Below, in pieces: positions 8,448 to 23,849 of a stretch of 64,000 bases of DNA. The translations under genes and the position numbers were made by a program. Every line of letters begins with the position of its first letter. The stretch's first letter is position 1. The stretch lies in NCBI GenBank assembly GCA_004102785.1, contig SCEJ01000005.1, forward strand, positions 1 to 64,000. The letters run 5' to 3'. This DNA is from Muribaculaceae bacterium Isolate-013 (NCI) (GTDB lineage Bacteria; Bacteroidota; Bacteroidia; Bacteroidales; Muribaculaceae). Under the pieces are notes generated by a model. The model was not told the origin of the DNA, did not search any database, and was given only the letters and a program-made list of their open reading frames with translations.

Positions 8448-8778
8448 CGCGTATTAATGCCCGCAATGTTAACAAAGTTTGAGAAGGTTTTGTTAAGTTT
8501 AACTTATTTTCGCAAAGTTTAACTCGCTTTCGTGCGGTATTGCAGGCAGGCCGGTAGTGGCTACGGCATTGTTTTACAGTGTTTTGATACGCTATATCAG
8601 CAGTGCTGTTATCCATCTTTTCATCCGGGTTTGATGATGCTCTGCATTTTCAGCCCTGACGAGTCTGCTCCGGCTGTTATTTCTCATTGTTTCACCTCCT
8701 CCCCGAATTTATCATCTCTCTGCCACCAGTGTTCCGGTCAGGGCTAACCTCCGGTCCTATTATCATCTAAAATTATTT
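8448..8778 (+). promoter_or_regulatory. rpoBC upstream region with three 20-bp-phased AAGTTT repeats
   Basis: I see no gene in this interval. AAGTTT occurs at 8475-8480, 8495-8500 and 8515-8520, exactly 20 bp apart. The last two are embedded in identical AAGTTTAACT, and around the middle copy TAAGTT-T-AACTTA is palindromic. This spacing is two helical turns, as expected for a repeated protein-binding site. TATTTTCG (8505-8512) is one base off the -7 consensus, but no well-spaced -33 box was found, so the rpoB promoter position stays open. Confidence 0.45.
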
Positions 8779-12591
<3,813 letters not shown>

Positions 12592-12605
12592 TTCCGCCTC
12601 ATATT

Positions 12606-12686
12606 CCCGGGGCGGCGCCAGAGAGCCGCCCCGGGCAATAAACCGCAAGGAATTACGTTATTATATACCACTGCTGCCGGCAGTGG
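12606..12686 (+). other. Two hairpins in the rpoB-rpoC spacer
   Basis: CCCGGGGCGGC (12606-12616) pairs perfectly with GCCGCCCCGGG (12625-12635). CCACTGC (12668-12674) pairs with GCAGTGG (12680-12686). Neither is followed by a T-run, so they are more likely RNA stabilising or processing structures than terminators. Confidence 0.5.
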
Positions 12687-12719
12687 TCTACAAGTTCAAA
12701 AAAACACCAAACACAACAT

Positions 12720-17024
<4,305 letters not shown>

Positions 17025-17054
17025 TCCCGCGAAATTTGTTTTAGCATATGATAG

Positions 17055-17106
17055 AATCCGCCATGTGTGCCACCCCCTGGGGCGGTCCGCATGGCGGATT
17101 TGTTTA
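17055..17106 (+). terminator. Terminator after rpoC
   Basis: AATCCGCCATG (17055-17065) pairs with CATGGCGGATT (17090-17100), followed by TGTTTA. It closes the rpoBC transcript; the glycosyltransferase gene starts 25 bp later. Confidence 0.85.
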
Positions 17107-17130
17107 CTCACCCTTTACATTGAGTGATTT

Positions 17131-17883
17131 ATGAAAATCGGTATGCTGTATATAGGCATAGGGCGCTATGCCGCTTTCTGGCCGGAGTTCTACCGTTCGG
17201 CCAGGGAGTATTTTCTACCTGACGCCACAAAGCATTTCTTCGTGTTTGCCGATGCCCCGCTGGAGGATGCCGGCGATGATGTGTCGGTGTTCCATAACGA
17301 CGATATGGGCTGGCCGCTCAACTCGCTCTGGCGCTACCATATGTTTCTGCGCATCGCCGACCGGCTTAAGGAGTATGACTATCTTTTCTTCTTCAACGCC
17401 AACTGCAAGTTCGTGCGCAGGGTCGAGCCGTCCGATATCCTCCCGCAAGGGGATGTGGAGTATTGTGCGATGTGCACCCAGACCGACCCGGCGAAAATGT
17501 CGCTGGAGTCGCGTCCGGAATGCGCCTCATATGTGGCCCCCGGCAGCGTGAGCCGCTACTGGGCCGGGGGAATCAACGGCGGCCGTGCCGAGGCTTTCCT
17601 GCGGCTGGCGCGCGAGTGCGCCGCAATAGCCGAGCGCGACCTTGCCAACGGCTTTATGCCCGTGTGGCACGACGAGTCGGTGGTGAACCATTTCTTCGCC
17701 GACAAGAAAGTCCGTGCGCTCGACCGCCGGATGGGCTGCCCCTCGCAGTGGAAGTCGCCGGCCGACCCGTTCGTGATACTCCGGCGCAAGGATGATGTGC
17801 TGGGGCGGTCGTGGCTCCGCACCTACAAGGGGCGCAAGCATTCCTCTTTCTGGAAAAAACTCTTCCGTAAATTGAGGAAATAA
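17131..17883 (+). CDS. Family GT6 glycosyltransferase (ABO blood-group/alpha-1,3-Gal(NAc) transferase type)
   Basis: The 250-aa protein matches the GT6 family, which adds alpha-1,3-linked Gal or GalNAc to galactosyl acceptors. It shows the N-terminal sugar-nucleotide fold, WPLNSLWRYHMFL (61-73), FFFNANCKF with NAN at 89-91, WAGGINGG (144-151) and WHDESVVNHFF (179-189). Animal GT6 enzymes carry the metal-binding DxD where this protein has NAN. The characterised Bacteroides ovatus GT6 also has NAN and is metal-independent. There is no N-terminal membrane anchor. Instead a basic tail (about 232-250, ending WKKLFRKLRK) could bind the membrane. It stands alone between the rpoC terminator and the histone promoter. 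Donor and acceptor are unknown. Confidence 0.88.
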   Translation: MKIGMLYIGIGRYAAFWPEFYRSAREYFLPDATKHFFVFADAPLEDAGDDVSVFHNDDMGWPLNSLWRYHMFLRIADRLKEYDYLFFFNANCKFVRRVEPSDILPQGDVEYCAMCTQTDPAKMSLESRPECASYVAPGSVSRYWAGGINGGRAEAFLRLARECAAIAERDLANGFMPVWHDESVVNHFFADKKVRALDRRMGCPSQWKSPADPFVILRRKDDVLGRSWLRTYKGRKHSSFWKKLFRKLRK

Positions 17884-17936
17884 GCGGCAAGATTGAGTTT
17901 TTTATCGCAAATTATTGAAAAAAAGGCCTAAAAACG

Positions 17937-17965
17937 TTGTAGCTACAAAATTTTAGTTAACTTTG
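17937..17965 (+). promoter_or_regulatory. Promoter of the histone-like gene
   Basis: TAACTTTG at 17958-17965 matches the -7 consensus, with a weak -33 (TTG at 17937-17939) 18 bp upstream. It precedes the small gene at 18050 by about 85 bp. Confidence 0.6.
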
Positions 17966-18049
17966 CGATGAATATGGCGTGCCGAGTTGCAATGTCCTGC
18001 TCCCAAATATTTGAAATCACATAATTAATTCCAAAATTTACGCACAGCA

Positions 18050-18226
18050 ATGAAAAACTTAGTAGAAAAGACCGCTGAGCTGTTCGAGGCATTCCAGAAG
18101 GAAGCCGCCGCTCAGATTGAAAACGGCAACAAAGCCGCCGGCACACGTGCCCGCAAAGCTTCGCTGGAAATCGAGAAAGCCATGAAGGAATTCCGCAAGG
18201 CTTCTCTTGAGGCTTCCAAGCAGTAA
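18050..18226 (+). CDS. Histone H1-like protein (Hc1 type, 58 aa)
   Basis: The reading frame from ATG 18050 to TAA 18226 encodes 58 residues, beginning MKNLVEKTAELFEAFQKEAA and ending KASLEASKQ. It is rich in Lys, Ala and Glu and predicted to be nearly all helical. Length and sequence style match the short H1-like (Hc1/PF07432-type) proteins common in Bacteroidales. These are thought to bind DNA as nucleoid proteins, although this one has no long KA-rich tail. It has its own promoter and a terminator 32 bp after the stop, so it is a monocistronic gene. Confidence 0.85.
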   Translation: MKNLVEKTAELFEAFQKEAAAQIENGNKAAGTRARKASLEIEKAMKEFRKASLEASKQ

Positions 18227-18257
18227 GTTCAAGAAACTTATTATTTCAGGCAATACA

Positions 18258-18298
18258 TACCACCCTCGTGCGCCTTTGCGCCAGGGGTGGTAATGTTT
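18258..18298 (+). terminator. Terminator after the histone-like gene
   Basis: TACCACCC (18258-18265) pairs with GGGTGGTA (18285-18292). An inner GCGC-CTTT-GCGC stem lies at 18270-18281, and a T-rich end follows (ATGTTTT). Confidence 0.8.
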
Positions 18299-18378
18299 TA
18301 GCAGTATAATCCGTACAGGAGAACATGACGGCATCATCTCTGCCGTTTTGCGGGGTGAGCTGCTGACAGGTCAATATC

Positions 18379-18903
18379 ATGGGAAAGAAGGAAAAAGAGA
18401 TTAAAACCAATGCCGCACGGCTTCTTGACAAAGCCGGCGTGGCTTACACCACAGTGCCTTATGAGGTCGACCCCGACAATCTTGCCGCCACACATGTGGC
18501 TGAGCAGTTGGGTGAGGATATACGTCAGGTTTTCAAGACTCTGGTGCTGTGTGGCGAACCGTCGGGCCCGAAAGGGCAGGGCGCCGGAGCCTCGCGCGGC
18601 TGTCATTTTGTGTGCGTGGTGCCCGGCGACGGCGAGGTGAACCTCAAGAAGGCGGCCCGCGCCGCAGGGATGAAAAGCGCCGAGATGGCTCCGATGAAGG
18701 AGCTGCTGCCGCTCACCGGCTATATCCGCGGGGGGTGCTCACCGATAGGGATGAAGAAGCCGTTCCCCACATTTTTCCACCGCACGGCGCTGGATTATGA
18801 ATTCATATATGTGTCGGCCGGTGTGCGTGGCCTCCAGATTAAAATCGCCCCTAAGGATCTTATCGGTTTTGTCGGCGCCACAGTGGCCGACCTCACCGAC
18901 TGA
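18379..18903 (+). CDS. ybaK: YbaK/EbsC-type Cys-tRNA(Pro) deacylase
   Basis: The 174-aa protein has the YbaK/ProX editing fold. It clears misacylated cysteine from tRNA-Pro in trans. Visible family features are TNAARLLDKAGVAYTTVPYE (about 11-30), VFKTLVL (about 53-59), the central FVCVVPGDGEVNLKKAARAAG (about 76-96), and the terminal GVRGLQIKIAPKDLIGFV. The lysine in LKKAAR is the conserved active-site position. An insertion of roughly 12 residues (GPKGQGAGASRG) lies before the core strand. ATG 18379 is the only sensible start. aroC follows 65 bp later on the same strand. Confidence 0.9.
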   Translation: MGKKEKEIKTNAARLLDKAGVAYTTVPYEVDPDNLAATHVAEQLGEDIRQVFKTLVLCGEPSGPKGQGAGASRGCHFVCVVPGDGEVNLKKAARAAGMKSAEMAPMKELLPLTGYIRGGCSPIGMKKPFPTFFHRTALDYEFIYVSAGVRGLQIKIAPKDLIGFVGATVADLTD

Positions 18904-18968
18904 TTAAAGTAGGGGGAGTGGTCTGATTTATTTCAATCGGTTACCATAATAATAGATTACTGATACCA

Positions 18969-20024
18969 GTGAATACTTTCGGCAGATATTTCAGAGTTAC
19001 TACCTTCGGCGAGTCGCACGGCCCGGCCATGGGCGGAGTGGTCGACGGGGTGCCTTCGGGGCAGATTATCGACATGCACCGTCTGCGGCTTTATATCGGC
19101 AGACGTTCGCCCGGGAAAGTGCGCAACACCTCGCCGCGCCGCGAGGAGGACGGCTGTGAGTTCCTTTCCGGTCTGATGGCCGTCGATGCCAAAGGGCATC
19201 CGTCCGGCTCCATTGCGCCCGACACATCGTTTGCCGTGACGTTGGGCACTCCGGTCGGTTTTATTGTGCGCAATACCGATGCCCGCGGCGCCGACTATGA
19301 GGCCCTGCGCGGAATCTACCGGCCGTCGCATGCCGATTATGCCTGGGAGCAGAAGTTCGGCGTGCGCGACTGGCGCGGGGGCGGACGCTCCTCCGGCCGC
19401 GAGACTGTGAGCCGTGTGGTGGCCGGCGGTATCGCCGCGCAGCTCCTTGAGCTTAAGGGGATAAAGGTGAAGACGGAACTTGTGGCGGTGGGGAGCGAGA
19501 CAAATCCGGAGCGGTTTCAGAAGTATCTCGACGATGTGGCCTCGCGCGGCGACAGTGTCGGAGGCCGTGTGCGTTGCTCTGTGCGTGGCATCCCCCCCGG
19601 CATCGGCGACCCTGTTTTCGGAAAGCTCCAGGGGGTGCTTGCCTCGGCCATGCTCTCGATAGGAGGCGTGAAAGGGTTTGAATATGGCGACGGTTTCGCC
19701 ATGTCGGCGGCGCTCGGCTCGGAGATGGCCGACCAGATGGTGCTTGACGCCGATGACCTTCCGGCGTTCCTCTCCAACCATAGCGGCGGCATACAGGGGG
19801 GGATTTCAAATGGTATGCCGGTTGAATTCACGGTGGCGTTCAAGCCTACGCCGTCGATTTCAGGATTCCCGCTGAAAACGATTAATTCGAGCGGCGAGGG
19901 GGTGGAGATTGCCGTGACCGGGCGCCACGACCCGTGCATCGCCGTGCGGGGGCGTATCGTTGTCGAGGCTATGGCCCATATCGCCGTGCTTGATGCGCTG
20001 CTGGCTTCGGGCCGGTTCAAGTGA
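18969..20024 (+). CDS. aroC: Chorismate synthase
   Basis: The 351-aa enzyme converts EPSP to chorismate, the last shikimate-pathway step, using reduced FMN. The N-terminus NTFGRYFRVTTFGESHGPAMGG carries the GESHG signature (14-18). The GxxSxRET segment (RGGGRSSGRETVSRVVAGG) and the C-terminal TGRHDPCIAVRGRIVVEAMA are typical. Translation begins at GTG 18969; no in-frame ATG preserves the conserved N-terminus. A hairpin (20029-20050) follows the stop. Confidence 0.97.
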   Translation: MNTFGRYFRVTTFGESHGPAMGGVVDGVPSGQIIDMHRLRLYIGRRSPGKVRNTSPRREEDGCEFLSGLMAVDAKGHPSGSIAPDTSFAVTLGTPVGFIVRNTDARGADYEALRGIYRPSHADYAWEQKFGVRDWRGGGRSSGRETVSRVVAGGIAAQLLELKGIKVKTELVAVGSETNPERFQKYLDDVASRGDSVGGRVRCSVRGIPPGIGDPVFGKLQGVLASAMLSIGGVKGFEYGDGFAMSAALGSEMADQMVLDADDLPAFLSNHSGGIQGGISNGMPVEFTVAFKPTPSISGFPLKTINSSGEGVEIAVTGRHDPCIAVRGRIVVEAMAHIAVLDALLASGRFK

Positions 20025-20028
20025 TTGC

Positions 20029-20050
20029 CCGGCTGAGACCTGACAGCCGG
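20029..20050. terminator. Hairpin between convergent aroC and gtrA
   Basis: CCGGCTG (20029-20035) pairs with CAGCCGG (20044-20050). It sits exactly in the 26-bp gap between the two convergent genes and is followed by TTATCT, so a weak bidirectional terminator is plausible. Confidence 0.5.
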
Positions 20051-20491
20051 TTATCTGAAAGTTATCAGACGGTTGTACACGAAGTTGGCCACCGTGTAGA
20101 CCCCCATGCCGATGAGTGTGGCTATGCCGTAGCCTGAAATCTCCGTCGGTCCGGCCTGGAATGATATCGATGCGAATGCCTCCCATTTCATCAGCCCCCA
20201 CACCACCAGGAACTGCACTCCGTAGCATATGCCGAAGCCTATGGCGAATCGCAGGGCCTGCGTGGCGCCGCGGCCGCCGGAAGCGTGGAACACCCACGTG
20301 CGGTTCCAGAGAAAAGAATTGATGAGTCCGGCCACGTATCCGATTGCGTTGCAGGCCATCAGGGGTGTGCCGGTGAAGGTTTTGAGCAGATATATCACTG
20401 CCAGCGTCACCAGGGTGTTCATCACCCCTACGGCGAGGTAACGCATGAACTGGGCGGCGGAGTGCGAGCCGTTGTTATTGGTCTGTGTCAT
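20051..20491 (-). CDS. GtrA family membrane protein
   Basis: The 146-aa protein has four predicted transmembrane helices, beginning QFMRYLAVGVMNTLVTLAVIYLL and ending VANFVYNRLITFR. It includes the family-typical NAIGYVAGLINSFLWNRTWVF. GtrA-like proteins are proposed to flip or aid the transfer of polyprenyl-linked sugars for cell-surface glycans. Its start overlaps the end of the upstream TRIC-type gene by 17 bp, indicating translational coupling. No partner glycosyltransferase is adjacent. Confidence 0.88.
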   Translation of the reverse strand: MTQTNNNGSHSAAQFMRYLAVGVMNTLVTLAVIYLLKTFTGTPLMACNAIGYVAGLINSFLWNRTWVFHASGGRGATQALRFAIGFGICYGVQFLVVWGLMKWEAFASISFQAGPTEISGYGIATLIGMGVYTVANFVYNRLITFR

Positions 20492-21173
20492 CTAATTGGT
20501 CGGAAAGTCGGTCGGTGGTGCAGTCGGATTCGTCGTCGGTCGGTTCGGCCGTTTTTTTTGCCGGCTCATAGCGCAGCACCGGCAGCGACCAGTTCCATCG
20601 CAGGGCACACATGCGCAGCACTATGATGGTGAGAGCGCAGATTAGCTGCGACGGCACCGGCGACAATCCTGCCGCCGCAGCGCCCCAGTAGGCCATGCCG
20701 CCTGCGGCGCAGGCCGTGGCATATATATCCTTGCGGAAGAAGAGGGGAGTCTCGTTTATGAGTATGTCGCGGGTCACGCCGCCGAACGAGCCTGTGATGA
20801 GTCCCATCACAATCGCCACCCACATCGGATATCCGGCAGCGAGGGTTTTCTGTATGCCGATCACCACGAACAGCGCCAGACCCAGTGTATCGAACAGAAA
20901 CAGCATACGGTCCTTTGACACAAGCAGTTTGCGGAACATTATCACCACTGCCAGCGAAGCGGCCGTAACTGCCAGGTACATCCACGTCTGCATCCAGAAC
21001 ACGGGGATGTCAAGGAGCACATCGCGCAGTGTGCCGCCGCCGATTGCCGTTACCAGCCCCACGGTGTAGGCCCCGAACCAGTCGAACGACTTGAACGCTG
21101 CCAGACGTATGCCGGAAATGGCGAAGGCGAATGTGCCTATGACTTCGATTATAAATAGAAACGTTTCTTCCAT
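20475..21173 (-). CDS. TRIC-type cation channel family protein (YadS/UPF0126)
   Basis: The 232-aa protein has two homologous halves of three helices each, at about 1-90 and 91-180. Each carries the glycine-rich GG(G/V)TxRD(V/I)L motif: AIGGGTLRDVLL in the first and SFGGVTRDILI in the second. This matches the bacterial TRIC/UPF0126 family, trimeric monovalent cation channels. The hydrophilic 40-residue C-terminal tail (ending SDQLDDTDQ) is not part of the fold. I start it at ATG 21173 (MEETFLF), because the longer open frame upstream overlaps nth and lacks family sequence. Confidence 0.88.
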   Translation of the reverse strand: MEETFLFIIEVIGTFAFAISGIRLAAFKSFDWFGAYTVGLVTAIGGGTLRDVLLDIPVFWMQTWMYLAVTAASLAVVIMFRKLLVSKDRMLFLFDTLGLALFVVIGIQKTLAAGYPMWVAIVMGLITGSFGGVTRDILINETPLFFRKDIYATACAAGGMAYWGAAAAGLSPVPSQLICALTIIVLRMCALRWNWSLPVLRYEPAKKTAEPTDDESDCTTDRLSDQLDDTDQ

Positions 21174-21184
21174 TGTGCCTGTGT

Positions 21185-21832
21185 TCAGTTCTCGTTCCCC
21201 TTTTGGGTGTAATAGCGGCACCATGGCGTGAGACCGCAGTTGAGACAGTCGGGGCGCCGCGCCTTGCATACGTACCTGCCGTGTAGTATCAGCCAGTGGT
21301 GGGCGCGTGGCACATCTTCGGCGGGGATATGGCGCATGAGTGTTTTTTCGGTCTGGAGCGGATTTCTGGAGCCTGTGGTGAGGCCGATGCGTTCGCTCAC
21401 GCGGAACACGTGGGTATCCACGGCCATAGCTGAGCGGTTCCAAACCACGGCGAGCATCACGTTGGCGGTCTTGCGCCCTACGCCCGGTATGCGCATCAAG
21501 TCGTCGATATTGTCGGGCACCTCGCCGCCGAACTCCTCCGTGATGGTCTTTGCGGCTCCGAGCAGAGAGCGGGCTTTGTTGTTGGGGTAGGATACCGATT
21601 TGATGTACTCCAGTATTTCATCGGTGGTCGATGCCGCCATCGAGGCTGCGTCGGGATATGCCTCGAACAGAGCCGGCGTTACCTGGTTTATCCGCTTGTC
21701 GGTGCACTGGGCCGAGAGAATAACAGCCAGCAGCAGGTGGAAAGGGGTGTCGTAGTGCAGTTCGGTCTGCGGCGAGGGCATCTCGTCGGCAAACCATCGC
21801 AGCACGTGTGCGTATCGCTCTTTTACTGTCAT
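21185..21832 (-). CDS. nth: Endonuclease III
   Basis: The 215-aa DNA glycosylase/AP lyase removes oxidised pyrimidines. It has the helix-hairpin-helix (RIPGVGRKTANVML) with the catalytic Lys in LSAQCTDKRINQV and the catalytic Asp in AVDTHVFRV. A C-terminal [4Fe-4S] loop is present as C-x6-C-x2-C-x5-C (CKARRPDCLNCGLTPWC). Start ATG 21832 overlaps the crcB stop by 4 bp (ATGA), showing coupling in the pheS-crcB-nth-TRIC-gtrA unit. Confidence 0.96.
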   Translation of the reverse strand: MTVKERYAHVLRWFADEMPSPQTELHYDTPFHLLLAVILSAQCTDKRINQVTPALFEAYPDAASMAASTTDEILEYIKSVSYPNNKARSLLGAAKTITEEFGGEVPDNIDDLMRIPGVGRKTANVMLAVVWNRSAMAVDTHVFRVSERIGLTTGSRNPLQTEKTLMRHIPAEDVPRAHHWLILHGRYVCKARRPDCLNCGLTPWCRYYTQKGNEN

Positions 21833-22209
21833 TGCAGAATTTTGTTTACAAGCCATATCCCGGCGGCGCAGCAGGCTATGCCTCCGGCGGTGGATACCGC
21901 CACATAGCCGGCGGCCTCGGCCAGGCGTCCTTCCGAAAGCAGCCGCACGGTCTCGAGTGAGAATGCCGAGAAGGTGGTGAAGCCGCCGAGCACTCCGGCA
22001 ATAGCCAGCAGGCTTGCCCAGCGCGGTGCCCCCAGGGCGTCGAACAGAGCCCATGCCAACCCTATAAGGAAGCTCCCGGCAAGATTCACGAGCGCCGTGA
22101 GGCAGAATCTCCGGCTGTCGTCAAACGGTAGCTGCTGGAGGGCGAAGCGTGCACAGGCGCCGGCGGCACCTCCGGCGGCTACAATCAGCAATTGCGGCAG
22201 GGCAGGCAT
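21829..22209 (-). CDS. crcB: Fluoride exporter CrcB/Fluc
   Basis: The 126-aa four-helix protein forms dual-topology dimers that export fluoride. Family motifs are present: GGAAGACARFAL near the N-terminus, NLAGSFLIG in helix 2, and GVLGGFTTFSAFSLET around the helix 3 break that binds the central Na+. I start it at ATG 22209 (MPALPQLLIVAAGG), 19 bp after pheS. An earlier in-frame ATG would overlap pheS and adds a non-family segment. No fluoride riboswitch is evident upstream, consistent with its internal position in an operon. Confidence 0.93.
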   Translation of the reverse strand: MPALPQLLIVAAGGAAGACARFALQQLPFDDSRRFCLTALVNLAGSFLIGLAWALFDALGAPRWASLLAIAGVLGGFTTFSAFSLETVRLLSEGRLAEAAGYVAVSTAGGIACCAAGIWLVNKILQ

Positions 22210-22228
22210 GGCGGCAGGCGTTGCGGCG

Positions 22229-23248
22229 TCAGTGCGCGCCGGCGAACTCGCGCAGGAAGCGGCGGTCATTCTCCGAGAAGAGGCGCAGGTCGTTGACGCG
22301 GTATTTCAGGTTGGCTATGCGCTCCACACCCATGCCGAGTGCGAAGCCGCTGTAAATTTTCGAGTCGATGCCGCAGGCGTCGAGCACATTGGGGTCAACC
22401 ATGCCGCAGCCGAGAATCTCAACCCATCCGGTGTGTTTGCAGAAAGAGCATCCTTTTCCTCCGCAGAGGTTGCAGGAGATATCCATTTCGGCCGAGGGCT
22501 CGGTGAAGGGGAAGTAGCTCGGGCGCAGGCGTATCTTTGTTTCGGGGCCGAACATCTCGCGGGCGAAGTAGAGCAGGGTCTGCTTGAGGTCGGCGAACGA
22601 CACGTTTTTGTCAACATAAAGCGCTTCCACCTGGTGGAAGAAGCAGTGGGCGCGGGCCGAGATGGCTTCGTTGCGGAACACGCGTCCCGGGCAGATGATG
22701 CGGATAGGTGGCTGTGTGTGCTCCATCACGCGGGTCTGCACCGACGAGGTGTGGGTGCGCAGCAGCACATCGGGATTGCGGCGGATGAAGAAAGTGTCCT
22801 GCATGTCGCGCGCGGGGTGGTCGGCGGCAAAGTTCAGAGATGAGAACACGTGCCAGTCGTCCTCGATTTCAGGCCCTTCGGCGATGTTGAAGCCCAGGCG
22901 GCGGAAGATTGAGTTGATTTCCTGGCGCACGAGCATCAGCGGGTGGCGGGTGCCCATCGGCAGGGGGGCTGCCGAGCGGGTGAGGTCGAGCCCCGAGAGG
23001 TCGGTCTCGGTGTTCTCGGTAGCCTCCTTGAGGGCGTTGATTTTCTCGGTGGCGAGGGTCTTGAGCTCGTTGACGGCCATCCCCACGGCGCGCTTCTGGT
23101 CGGCGGGCACGTTGCGGAAGTCGTTCATCAGCAGGCTCACGGAGCCTTTTTTAGAGAGGTATTTTATACGAAGGGCCTCCACCTCCTGCGGTGTGGCTGC
23201 CTCGAGGGCTTCAATCTCAGCTTTGAGAGCGTTAATTTTTTCAATCAT
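22229..23248 (-). CDS. pheS: Phenylalanine--tRNA ligase alpha subunit
   Basis: The 339-aa protein has an N-terminal coiled-coil tRNA-binding arm (about 1-85) and a class II catalytic core. Motif 2 is visible as CPGRVFRNEAISARAHCFFHQVEAL and motif 3 as FALGMGVERIANLKY near the C-terminus. A cysteine pair GGKGCSFCKHTGWVEILG, common in this family, is present. It charges tRNA-Phe together with PheT, which is not in this window. A good minus-strand promoter lies at 23311-23280, making pheS the first gene of its transcript. Confidence 0.97.
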   Translation of the reverse strand: MIEKINALKAEIEALEAATPQEVEALRIKYLSKKGSVSLLMNDFRNVPADQKRAVGMAVNELKTLATEKINALKEATENTETDLSGLDLTRSAAPLPMGTRHPLMLVRQEINSIFRRLGFNIAEGPEIEDDWHVFSSLNFAADHPARDMQDTFFIRRNPDVLLRTHTSSVQTRVMEHTQPPIRIICPGRVFRNEAISARAHCFFHQVEALYVDKNVSFADLKQTLLYFAREMFGPETKIRLRPSYFPFTEPSAEMDISCNLCGGKGCSFCKHTGWVEILGCGMVDPNVLDACGIDSKIYSGFALGMGVERIANLKYRVNDLRLFSENDRRFLREFAGAH

Positions 23249-23279
23249 CGCGAGTTATGCGTTTTCTTTGTTATGACTG

Positions 23280-23311
23280 CAAATTTACGAAAATTTCCAT
23301 CATCCACCAAA
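23280..23311 (-). promoter_or_regulatory. Promoter of the pheS operon
   Basis: On the minus strand, TTTG (23311-23308) and TAAATTTG (23287-23280) are separated by 20 bp, a full Bacteroidetes promoter match 31 bp before the pheS ATG. Confidence 0.8.
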
Positions 23312-23469
23312 ACAGAATACAATCGCCAGGGGTGTTGCGTCCTAAGGCTAAGCAGGAGCTGACTGATTCGTTGCTGTTTTTGTCTGTCGGCTGCTGTCGT
23401 TGTGATTGTTATAAGCGTTTTTTTTGATAGGTTAACGCAGGTGGGCGTGATTGTTGCCCGTCTGTGGGG

Positions 23470-23477
23470 TAATTTTG
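23470..23477 (+). promoter_or_regulatory. Putative -7 box for the 106-aa orphan gene
   Basis: TAATTTTG matches TAnnTTTG and lies 33 bp before ATG 23511. The -33 element is poorly matched (TTG at 23451-23453, spacing 16). Confidence 0.5.
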
Positions 23478-23510
23478 CAGTGTAAAACAAAAATATACTG
23501 ACAGTTACTT

Positions 23511-23831
23511 ATGAATATCTCACACGGAAATACCGCAAAATCTCAGGTTCTCTCGCCGGCGGGCTTCGCTCTGAATGCTACCGATGAGGTGTTTGCAACG
23601 GCTATGCAGTTCGGCCGCACGGTGCTCGACACCACTTTCAGCGGCATTGTGTCGCTCAGGCAGCTTGTGGCCGAGGTGGTCAAGGCGCTCGGCTCGGTGA
23701 CCGGGCTGGTGACGATAATGGTGCGCAACCGCACGCAGGGCACTGTGACACGCCGGGTTATCCGCCTTGGGGCGCCGGCACACCGCCGTCAGGCGGTGGC
23801 CGACGGCACGCAGCTTACCCTCGGGATATAA
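23511..23831 (+). CDS. Hypothetical protein, 106 aa
   Basis: I do not recognise this family. The protein begins MNISHGNTAKSQVLSPAGFA and has a mid-section of helical, valine- and leucine-rich sequence (about 38-72, SLRQLVAEVVKALGSVTGLVTIMV). It then has a basic stretch (RNRTQGTVTRRVIRLGAPAHRR). There is no signal peptide and no definite membrane span. A -7 box upstream, GC-rich third positions like its neighbours, and an 18-bp gap to the convergent queA argue that it is a real gene. It may be a lineage-restricted small protein. Confidence 0.65.
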   Translation: MNISHGNTAKSQVLSPAGFALNATDEVFATAMQFGRTVLDTTFSGIVSLRQLVAEVVKALGSVTGLVTIMVRNRTQGTVTRRVIRLGAPAHRRQAVADGTQLTLGI

Positions 23832-23849
23832 CGTGCGCCGATGAGGCTG

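Noticed and set aside
21174-21443. N-terminal extension of the TRIC-type channel frame
   Set aside because: It overlaps nth and adds no membrane helix; ATG 21173 fits the family.
21833-22054. N-terminal extension of the endonuclease III frame
   Set aside because: It overlaps crcB in another frame and is arginine-rich without family similarity; ATG 21832 is the start.
22210-22269. Longer crcB from the in-frame ATG at 22269
   Set aside because: It would overlap the pheS stop by 41 bp and adds residues not typical of CrcB.
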